From: Halothece sp. MAG
Lineage (GTDB): Bacteria; Cyanobacteriota; Cyanobacteriia; Cyanobacteriales; Rubidibacteraceae
Reading direction: 5' to 3'
Length of the DNA stretch: 5,405 nt
Assembly (NCBI GenBank): GCA_018610095.1
Contig: JAHEOB010000007.1
Location: forward strand, 1 to 5,405
A program made the translations under genes and the position numbers. Below are positions 1 to 4,828 of the stretch, piece by piece (positions within the stretch are counted from its first letter, which is position 1; each line of letters begins with the position of its first letter). The notes beneath the pieces were generated by a model. That model was not told the DNA's origin. It made no database searches and saw only the letters and a list, made by a program, of their open reading frames with translations.

Positions 1-493
1 ATTTTTTGAGTCGCTTTTTCAGTTCGTCTTGGCTAAGATGAATCCAGAATTTGGCAATGGCAATGCCATCGTCGGCAAGTTGTCGTTCAAATTCATTAAT
101 CGCTTGCATCCGCGAGGGAACTTCACTTGAGTTAACCTTTCCCAGTAACCGATCTTCCAAAACATGCATGTACCAGCTATGATAGAAAGTTGCAACATTG
201 CCTTTAGCAGGAAGACATTGCCAAAATCGCCAGAGAAAAGGATATTGTTGTTCTTGTGGGGTGGGCGCAACAATGGGATGGAGGATAAATCCTCGCGGAT
301 CCATGCAGGTAGCTAACTTTTTCACAATCTTCCCTTTCCCCGCTGCAGCCCAACCTTCTAAAACGATTATCAAGGTGAGGCGTTGTTGCCAACACTGCTG
401 ATGCAGCGATCGCAGCTCCCACATTAATTCATCCATCTGTTCCCGATAGTGGGATTTTTTTAAGGAAAGGGATAAGTCAAGCGTTTCTAACAT
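1..493 (-). CDS. Polyphosphate kinase 2 family protein, N-terminal part (cut by window edge)
   Basis: PPK2 enzymes move phosphate between polyphosphate and nucleotides; two-domain members act as polyphosphate:AMP phosphotransferases. The first 164 residues are present and the rest lies left of the window. Visible family landmarks are a P-loop LEGWAAAGKG (residues 45-54), MDPRGF (64-69), APT (76-78), YPFLWRFW (84-91), LPAKG (94-98), a SWY motif (106-108) and FERQL..DGIAIAKFWIHLS (135-154). Two usually conserved features differ. The Asp of the EGxDAAGKG P-loop is Ala49, and the DRSWY Walker B motif reads YHSWY (104-108). This fits the degenerate first domain of a two-domain polyphosphate:AMP phosphotransferase, or an inactive single-domain paralogue. 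The ATG at 493 shares one base with the gshA stop (TAATG). No Shine-Dalgarno precedes it, which suggests translation by re-initiation after gshA. The family call is firm; activity and subclass are open. Confidence 0.85.
   Translation of the reverse strand, partial: MLETLDLSLSLKKSHYREQMDELMWELRSLHQQCWQQRLTLIIVLEGWAAAGKGKIVKKLATCMDPRGFILHPIVAPTPQEQQYPFLWRFWQCLPAKGNVATFYHSWYMHVLEDRLLGKVNSSEVPSRMQAINEFERQLADDGIAIAKFWIHLSQDELKKRLKK
406..413. repeat. HIP1 octamer GCGATCGC, in the PPK2 gene
   Basis: Perfect palindrome of the highly iterated kind typical of many cyanobacteria; read as CTG CGA TCG CTG (Leu-Arg-Ser-Leu). Confidence 0.9.
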
Positions 494-1650
494 TAGGCTG
501 CTATCATTTGATTTTGACAAAGTTGTGCTTCTAATTTTGCTTCTTCTACACGAGTGGTTTCAATACTGTTTTGGATAATTTCTTGCGGCGTAAACCCTTT
601 TTCGTATTGTCGTAACCATTTTTGTGCCGTATTCCCTTCTCGTAAAATTTTCTCGATGGGAGAGAGGAAACAACTAAAGCCTTTTGCTTTTGCAATGGGA
701 TGCACTTGATTATAAATATCTTTGATCCAATCTTCCACAATGATCGGTCGTCCATCTTGCCAGTGACGAACTTCCGCAGCTAAACTTTTGCGAGCTACCG
801 CTTGTTCATTATCATAGGTCATTGCAACTAAATCGTCCGCGCGGGTATGGGCAGGTAAATGACTCTTGTATAGGGGATCGAGATCAGGGGTTAACAACAT
901 TTGCGTGAGACGGGCTTCTAATAAAGCAGTCACCCCTAACAGCGCGATCGGATCAGCCATGAGATCACAAATCCGTAATTCTAAACGGTTGAGATTATAA
1001 GGGCGATGTTCACCATTGGGGCGCACGGATAACCACAGATGACGCACATTCTGCATGGTTTCCTTGCGAAGTTGCTCGTTTACCCAACGAATGTGATGGG
1101 CATGATCTTCAAATAGGGGAACATAGGAAGGGGTTTGCGGAAATACTGCCCAACGGGTGGAGTGATAGCCAGTGACGTTGCCATCAAGGAAGGGGGAAGA
1201 GGCACTTAAAGCTAAATATAAAGGGGCTTCTACCCGAATCAGGCGACACGCCTGCATTAATTGTTCAATATCATCAAAGCCAATATTAATATGAATGCTG
1301 GCAGTAACGACTTTTGTGCCGTACGTTTGTTCAATATAATCGTGATAGGGATTTTGCGGATCCGATCGATAAAAGCGATCGCTGCCACCTAAGGATAAGG
1401 TACTACCGGGAATTAACGTATAATTCCCCTGAGTTTGCAGATATTGCCGAAGTTGCACACGGGGACGCACTAACGCACAAAGCAGGCGCTCATAACAACA
1501 TAAGGGGGCAGTGGTGTATTCCACGTTGCGATTATCCGGTTCACGCACAAATCCCTGTAAATCTCTTACAATGCGGTCAGATAGACCAACGATTGTTCCG
1601 TCGGGTTTTCCCGTATAGATTTCAACTTCAAAACCTTTGCACAGTAGCAC
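493..1650 (-). CDS. gshA: Glutamate-cysteine ligase, cyanobacterial type
   Basis: Catalyses the ATP-dependent joining of L-glutamate and L-cysteine to gamma-glutamylcysteine, the first step of glutathione synthesis, in the cytoplasm. The 385 residues are about full length for the cyanobacterial GshA group (GCS2-like fold). Recognisable segments are KGFEVEIYTG (5-14), FVREPDNRNVEYTT (34-47), PGSTLSLGGSDRF (81-93), ASIHINIGFDD (117-127), LALSASSPFLDG (146-157), YHSTRW (162-167) and NRLELRICD (221-229). The last resembles the substrate-site strands of this family. The start is GTG at 1650: the N-terminus then matches the family (xLLxKGFEVE), and GAGG lies 7 nt upstream. The gene is 71 bp downstream of a membrane protein gene and overlaps the PPK2 gene by one base, so a joint transcript is likely. 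A direct repeat lies just upstream at 1690-1719. Confidence 0.93.
   Translation of the reverse strand: MLLCKGFEVEIYTGKPDGTIVGLSDRIVRDLQGFVREPDNRNVEYTTAPLCCYERLLCALVRPRVQLRQYLQTQGNYTLIPGSTLSLGGSDRFYRSDPQNPYHDYIEQTYGTKVVTASIHINIGFDDIEQLMQACRLIRVEAPLYLALSASSPFLDGNVTGYHSTRWAVFPQTPSYVPLFEDHAHHIRWVNEQLRKETMQNVRHLWLSVRPNGEHRPYNLNRLELRICDLMADPIALLGVTALLEARLTQMLLTPDLDPLYKSHLPAHTRADDLVAMTYDNEQAVARKSLAAEVRHWQDGRPIIVEDWIKDIYNQVHPIAKAKGFSCFLSPIEKILREGNTAQKWLRQYEKGFTPQEIIQNSIETTRVEEAKLEAQLCQNQMIAA
1375..1382. repeat. HIP1 octamer, in gshA
   Basis: Perfect copy, read AGC GAT CGC (Ser-Asp-Arg) in the conserved GGSDRF motif, residues 88-93. Confidence 0.9.
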
Positions 1651-1657
1651 AATGTTT

Positions 1658-1661
1658 CCTC
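1658..1661 (-). promoter_or_regulatory. Ribosome binding site of gshA
   Basis: GAGG (read GTGAGGAAACATT before the start) lies 7 nt from the GTG at 1650. It supports this non-ATG start, the only clear Shine-Dalgarno among the larger genes here. Confidence 0.7.
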
Positions 1662-1689
1662 ACTTGCTAGGTTGCTTAGACTATCTTAA

Positions 1690-1719
1690 CGTTTGATAAG
1701 CTAGCGCATCGTTTGATTA
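1690..1719. repeat. Direct repeat CGTTTGATWA, 20-bp period, upstream of gshA
   Basis: CGTTTGATAA (1690-1699) and CGTTTGATTA (1710-1719) match at 9 of 10 positions and are offset by exactly 20 bp, about two helical turns. Between them is GCTAGC (1700-1705), a 6-bp palindrome. The pair fills much of the 71-bp gap before gshA. It could be an operator bound on one DNA face or a chance repeat; no protein can be named. Confidence 0.4.
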
Positions 1720-1721
1720 TC

Positions 1722-2966
1722 TCATTCCGAGGACGTTATTTGAGAAGATTGAAGAGCTTGTTCTGTCTTTAGTAAGAGTTCTGGGTATGCTTGCTGAGTG
1801 GGTAATTTTTGGATGCCAATTGTGGTTTGATCACCGACAATTAATATCATTGGTTTAGGAAATGTGATCCATAAAATGGTTTCAATTTCACTAGTTGGAA
1901 CCGTTTGTTTACTGTTATTACTCACCCGGTAGGTTAGGCAATTTTCATCGATATAAAGATGTTTAGTTTGACTAATTATAATCCCTTGAATCATCATCAA
2001 GGTGATTGCAATAATCAATTCAAGGTAGCCTCCTTCTCCTATATTGGGATTAAACCAACTAATAATATCTGAGATTGATAAAATAATAGTTTGTGTATCA
2101 AATCCGAAATAAGAAGCAAGTAAACTATGTAAAATTCCCCCGAATTTAATCATAAAGTTAGTAATAATCAGTACGAATAAAATAAATCCGATTTCACTAA
2201 CAATTTGTTTGAGCAATTGCCAGGTATCACGGAGTCGCCATTGAGAATAGATATGCCATTGTTGCCCTTGATGAGTCACGTTAATCTGATGAGAAGGCGT
2301 TTGTTGTTCTACAGGTAACTCGCTCGCTGTATAATGACTATTGCCTTTACTATCTAGAAAATGAATCGGAATCGGAATCGCTAATTCTGAGGTAATTTGT
2401 TTGGCTTGGCTTAAGGCTTGATGCGGTGAAGATTTTTCATCAATGATAATCCTTGTACCGTCTGCCAGCTCAAAAATGACTTGCCATAATGTGCCAATAA
2501 CAGTTTGAAAGCTCTGACTGTAAATTTGAGATTGCGCGATCGCGAGGAAAGCGAGTTGTCTTTGATCATATTCCAGATGAATTGAACCTTGTTGAGATGA
2601 TTGGGTTATGATTTGTACCGTGTCTTCTTTAAGGGTTGTAAAAACTGATGAGAAAGCGTTCGATTGTTGGCACTTTTTTTTGGAAGTCGCAATATCAATC
2701 AACCATAAAATAAAGAAAGTAATTAAAATCGGTTGATGATAATATCTTAAATAGTAAAAAAGAAGTGATAAAATACAGAAAATAATAAAAAGAAATAAGT
2801 TAACGTATTCATAGTCAATTTTTTCCCCTGATAGGAGTTCTCGCCACATCGTTTGCAAAATTAAATGATAAAGCCGTTGGAAAAGATTTTTAATCTCACC
2901 AAAGGGCAATAATAACTTCGATAAAATCGTATTTTGAGGAGAATAAATTCGCCCACAGAAATCCAT
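1722..2966 (-). CDS. Uncharacterised membrane protein with four predicted helices
   Basis: I do not recognise this 414-residue protein. Hydrophobic segments at about 56-74, 79-93, 256-276 and 314-332 make two hairpins in the membrane. A soluble region of about 160 residues separates them (96-250), and a soluble tail follows (334-414). The middle region contains VIFELADGTRIIIDE (163-177) followed by a helix with SQAKQITSELAIPIP (186-200). The tail has HLYIDENCLTYRV..EIETILWI. Both look like the beta-rich, bacterial PH-like modules found after membrane helices in several families; that is inference from pattern only. KKK at 96-98 after helix 2 suggests a cytoplasmic middle region. The start is uncertain: ATG 2966 follows a run of eight T with no Shine-Dalgarno, and an in-frame ATG lies at 2849 (residue 40). 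The gene is visibly more AT-rich than its neighbours, notably 2701-2820 (23 G/C in 120). It probably heads a transcript with gshA and PPK2. Confidence 0.75.
   Translation of the reverse strand: MDFCGRIYSPQNTILSKLLLPFGEIKNLFQRLYHLILQTMWRELLSGEKIDYEYVNLFLFIIFCILSLLFYYLRYYHQPILITFFILWLIDIATSKKKCQQSNAFSSVFTTLKEDTVQIITQSSQQGSIHLEYDQRQLAFLAIAQSQIYSQSFQTVIGTLWQVIFELADGTRIIIDEKSSPHQALSQAKQITSELAIPIPIHFLDSKGNSHYTASELPVEQQTPSHQINVTHQGQQWHIYSQWRLRDTWQLLKQIVSEIGFILFVLIITNFMIKFGGILHSLLASYFGFDTQTIILSISDIISWFNPNIGEGGYLELIIAITLMMIQGIIISQTKHLYIDENCLTYRVSNNSKQTVPTSEIETILWITFPKPMILIVGDQTTIGIQKLPTQQAYPELLLKTEQALQSSQITSSE
2363..2380. repeat. Three tandem copies of GAATCG
   Basis: A perfect 18-bp hexamer triplication inside the membrane protein gene. 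On the coding strand it gives alternating Ile-Pro (residues 197-202, IPIPIH context). It keeps the reading frame, so copy number could vary without breaking the protein. Confidence 0.8.
2536..2543. repeat. HIP1 octamer, in the membrane protein gene
   Basis: Perfect copy, read GCG ATC GCG (Ala-Ile-Ala, residues 142-144). Its presence in this AT-rich gene argues against very recent import from outside cyanobacteria. Confidence 0.9.
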
Positions 2967-3010
2967 AAAAAAAAGTTTGGGAAACGATACTGTAATGATG
3001 CCCCAATTGA

Positions 3011-3110
3011 TTAATGAAGTGCAACGATCTTACTCATATGTTGCAAATAACCTCAAACGAATCGTAGCGCAGGCTGGTAGAAATCGTTACTACAGGCATC
3101 GCACTTTTAA
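3011..3110. repeat. Imperfect inverted repeat of about 100 bp in the intergenic region
   Basis: The ends are complementary: TTAATGAAGTGC (3011-3022) against GCACTTTTAA (3101-3110), with a TG bulge on the left. An inner perfect 6-bp pairing, AACGAT (3023-3028) with ATCGTT (3083-3088), lies just inside. A competing pairing is GATGCC (2997-3002) with GGCATC (3095-3100). The stretch has no supported coding frame. It could be a structured leader RNA of the downstream membrane protein gene (minus strand) or a small MITE-like insertion with TTAA at both ends. Confidence 0.35.
3027..3056 (-). promoter_or_regulatory. Possible sigma-70 type promoter for the membrane protein gene
   Basis: On the minus strand TTGAGG (3051-3056) and TAAGAT (3027-3032) are separated by 18 bp. 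Each matches 4 of 6 consensus bases. Initiation would give a leader of roughly 55 nt before the ATG at 2966. It lies downstream of the terminator at 3111-3143, as expected for a new transcription unit. The hexamers are weak, so this is tentative. Confidence 0.3.
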
Positions 3111-3143
3111 AAAAGATAATAGCACTCCCCTTTGAGAGTGCTA
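3111..3143 (-). terminator. Factor-independent terminator after the DUF1997 gene, with CIRCE-like stem
   Basis: On the minus strand an 8-bp perfect stem (TAGCACTC / GAGTGCTA, 3136-3143 with 3120-3127) closes an 8-nt loop. It is followed by TTATCTTTTTT. The hairpin begins 18 nt after the DUF1997 stop codon, the expected place. The stem sequence is almost identical to the HrcA operator CIRCE (TTAGCACTC-N9-GAGTGCTAA), but the spacer here is 8 nt and the last base differs. Confidence 0.75.
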
Positions 3144-3161
3144 ATTTCAACATTTGCGACG

Positions 3162-3752
3162 TTAACTGAGAGCGGTTTTGGGCGAAGAAAGAGACGTCTT
3201 GGTTTCGGTAGTGGTTTCGGTTTGATTGGCCCACTGTTGATAGTCGGCAATGAGTTGATTCATGAGTTTCTGCTTAATGCGCATTAATACACTTTTAAGC
3301 AATCCATTCCCAGTTGTTTCTAACATCGGACGAGGAGTAAACCATAAGGGAGGAGGTAAATCCACATTAACTTTGAGATCCGCTTTTCCTTCAAGGTAAG
3401 TGGCACCATTTTTGTTGATCGGATAAAGTTTTCCTTTTAAACTCATCCCAAAACGGTCATTAATATAATCGTTTCCGATAATTTCGCAGTTTTCTGAGGT
3501 AAGGTTGACATTGCCTTGACTATCTGCAACTACTTTTAAAACCACTGAGGGCTGGAAATGGTACATTTCTAAAAAATTAATAGGGCGCATTTTGAGGTGA
3601 AATCGAGTTTCCGAAAGCGGTGTCATCAGTTTCGGATTCGCGATCGCGCTAACTAAACGTCTCGGTTGACGTAAATAATGTTGAATCGGTGCTTTTTCTT
3701 GAGGCACTGCGAGATTAATGGATTCCGAAGCAGTAAATTGTATAATTTCCAT
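3162..3752 (-). CDS. DUF1997 family protein
   Basis: A 196-residue protein that resembles the DUF1997 family, widespread in cyanobacteria and plastid-bearing eukaryotes and without an established biochemical role. Family-like features are HYLRQPRRLVSAI (25-37), a beta-rich core with FHLKMRPINFLEMYHFQPSV (51-70), LTSENCEIIG (84-93), DLPPPLWFTPRPMLETTGNG (131-150) and a C-terminal amphipathic helix ending in IADYQQWA (168-175). A Ser/Thr-rich tail follows (177-196). The alternating strands and long final helix suggest a START-like or lipid-binding-like cup, which is inference. There is no signal peptide or membrane segment. The ATG at 3752 has no clear Shine-Dalgarno and lies 6 nt after the stop of a 29-codon frame, so coupling to that frame is likely. 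A terminator closes the unit at 3111-3143. Confidence 0.8.
   Translation of the reverse strand: MEIIQFTASESINLAVPQEKAPIQHYLRQPRRLVSAIANPKLMTPLSETRFHLKMRPINFLEMYHFQPSVVLKVVADSQGNVNLTSENCEIIGNDYINDRFGMSLKGKLYPINKNGATYLEGKADLKVNVDLPPPLWFTPRPMLETTGNGLLKSVLMRIKQKLMNQLIADYQQWANQTETTTETKTSLSSPKTALS
3640..3647. repeat. HIP1 octamer, in the DUF1997 gene
   Basis: Perfect copy, read GCG ATC GCG (Ala-Ile-Ala, residues 36-38). Confidence 0.9.
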
Positions 3753-3758
3753 AGGAAT

Positions 3759-3848
3759 TTAAGTGTCCGCTTCTGTTACTTTGATCGTCTCACGGTTAAG
3801 GTTAAAGAAGTTTACGAGCAAGGGGATTAATTCAATAAAACTTAACAT
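3759..3848 (-). CDS. Candidate small protein, 29 residues, upstream of DUF1997
   Basis: An ATG at 3848 opens a 29-codon frame ending with TAA at 3759-3761. GGAG lies 8 nt before the ATG, a better Shine-Dalgarno than any neighbour except gshA. The stop is 6 nt from the DUF1997 ATG, typical of an operon. The peptide has a hydrophobic N-terminal half (FIELIPLLVNFF, residues 4-15) and a polar C-terminal half with RETIKVTEAD (19-28). The hydrophobic run is short for a membrane span, so an amphipathic or membrane-surface helix is also possible. I do not recognise it among known cyanobacterial small subunits. It is not enriched in one amino acid, which argues against a classical attenuation leader peptide. 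Confidence 0.5.
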   Translation of the reverse strand: MLSFIELIPLLVNFFNLNRETIKVTEADT

Positions 3849-3856
3849 TGCTTAAT

Positions 3857-3860
3857 CTCC
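3857..3860 (-). promoter_or_regulatory. Ribosome binding site of the 29-codon frame
   Basis: GGAG on the minus strand (TTGGAGATTAAGCA before the ATG) with an 8-nt spacer to the start at 3848. It is the main evidence that the small frame is translated. Confidence 0.55.
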
Positions 3861-3887
3861 AATATAAACAGAAAAACTGCCTCTTAT

Positions 3888-3909
3888 CTTCTGTCTCAAG
3901 CAACAGAAG
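3888..3909. repeat. Perfect inverted repeat in the divergent pheA / small-frame region
   Basis: CTTCTGT (3888-3894) and ACAGAAG (3903-3909) are perfect complements around an 8-nt centre. They lie 46 bp before the pheA ATG and 28 bp before the ribosome binding site of the opposite transcript. This suits an operator for divergent promoters, or a hairpin in the pheA leader. There is no T-tract on either strand, so it is not a terminator. Confidence 0.5.
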
Positions 3910-3955
3910 GGGAATTAACCGATTTCTACTTTAAGTTAGATGCTACAGTGATCCG

Positions 3956-4828
3956 ATGACATTTTCCATTGCCCATTTAGGCCCTACTGGTACTCACACG
4001 GAAACGGCTGCCCTTGCTTATACGCAATGGTTGCAGAAAAGCCAAGGAGAATCTTCGATTTTATGCCCCTATCCTAGTATTGCGCAAACGTTGCAAGCTG
4101 TGGTTGAGCAAAATGCTGATTTTGGGGTTGTACCAGTGGAAAATTCCACCGAAGGCAGTGTCACTATTACCCTTGATACGCTGTGGCAATTAGATGAAGT
4201 ACAGATTCAAAAGGCATTAGTTCTCCCTATAACCCATACCTTATTGTCTCATGCAGATTCCCTAGAACAAATTCAAACCGTTTACTCTCATCCCCAAGCC
4301 CTTGCCCAATGCCAAAAGGCATTAGAAGGGTATTTACCTCATGTGCAACTGATTCCCACTGCTTCTACCATTGAGGCAGTCCGGTATGTGACCCAAGAAC
4401 CGAATCAACCCTATGGCGCGATCGCGTCATCTCGTGCTGCCCACTTGTATAATTTACCGATTTTGATTTCTTCCCTTAATGATTATCCTGATAACTGCAC
4501 TCGCTTTTGGGTGATAGGGTTAGAAGCAACCAACAGTGGCAGATATCTGTCGTTAGGGTTTACCACGCCACGAAATGAACCGGGGGCATTAGTACGCCCG
4601 CTCTCAGTATTTGCTCAACGAGAAATCAATCTCACCCGCATTGAATCACGCCCCACGAAACGTTCCTTAGGGGAGTATCTCTTTTTTCTTGATATCGAGG
4701 GAAGTGTCATGCAACCTCACGTGCAAGCTGCGTTGAATGATTTACCGCAATATACAGAAGTTTTAAAGATTTTTGGCAATTATGATGTTTTATCGATTAA
4801 GGAAGATGAATCTCTCCCAATAGGGTAG
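3956..4828 (+). CDS. pheA: Prephenate dehydratase with ACT regulatory domain
   Basis: Converts prephenate to phenylpyruvate by decarboxylation and dehydration, the committed step to phenylalanine, in the cytoplasm. The 290 residues match the usual length of a monofunctional enzyme, with no chorismate mutase domain. The catalytic domain spans about 3-188: GPTGTHTE (9-16), VPVENSTEGSV (59-69), SHPQALAQC (111-119), ASSRAA (157-162), and NCTRFWVIG (180-188) with the catalytic Thr-Arg-Phe triad (182-184). The ACT domain spans about 197-280, with GALV (210-213) and ESRP (230-233). These are the two motifs that bind phenylalanine in feedback-inhibited family members, so allosteric inhibition is likely. 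The start at 3956 gives the family N-terminus (SIAHLGP) but has no Shine-Dalgarno. The 3' end overlaps anmK on the other strand by 32 bp. Confidence 0.95.
   Translation: MTFSIAHLGPTGTHTETAALAYTQWLQKSQGESSILCPYPSIAQTLQAVVEQNADFGVVPVENSTEGSVTITLDTLWQLDEVQIQKALVLPITHTLLSHADSLEQIQTVYSHPQALAQCQKALEGYLPHVQLIPTASTIEAVRYVTQEPNQPYGAIASSRAAHLYNLPILISSLNDYPDNCTRFWVIGLEATNSGRYLSLGFTTPRNEPGALVRPLSVFAQREINLTRIESRPTKRSLGEYLFFLDIEGSVMQPHVQAALNDLPQYTEVLKIFGNYDVLSIKEDESLPIG
4418..4425. repeat. HIP1 octamer, in pheA
   Basis: Perfect copy, read GCG ATC GCG (Ala-Ile-Ala, residues 155-157), just before the conserved SSRAA segment. Confidence 0.9.

Noticed and set aside
204..422. Open frames at 19-273 and 204-422 (minus) and 198-401 (plus)
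   Set aside because: They overlap the PPK2 gene in other frames; the PPK2 frame carries recognisable family motifs and these do not.
546..755. 69-codon minus-strand frame inside gshA
   Set aside because: Shadow of gshA in another frame; Lys-rich composition and no family resemblance.
1314..1670. 118-codon plus-strand frame antisense to gshA
   Set aside because: Lies opposite the conserved N-terminal half of gshA; no motif or ribosome binding site.
3120..3143. The hairpin as a true CIRCE operator
   Set aside because: Spacer is 8 rather than 9 nt, one arm base differs, and a T-tract plus position right after a stop codon favour a terminator. Kept as a finding only.
3034..3234. 66-codon minus-strand frame across the DUF1997 stop and terminator
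   Set aside because: Reads through the DUF1997 3' end and the terminator hairpin in another frame, with no Shine-Dalgarno. The shorter 21-codon version inside it also lacks one.
3863..3868. TATAAA upstream of pheA (and TATATT on the opposite strand at 3861-3866) as -10 boxes
   Set aside because: No acceptable -35 at 16-18 bp on either strand. The minus-strand version would start the transcript inside the ribosome binding site of the small frame.
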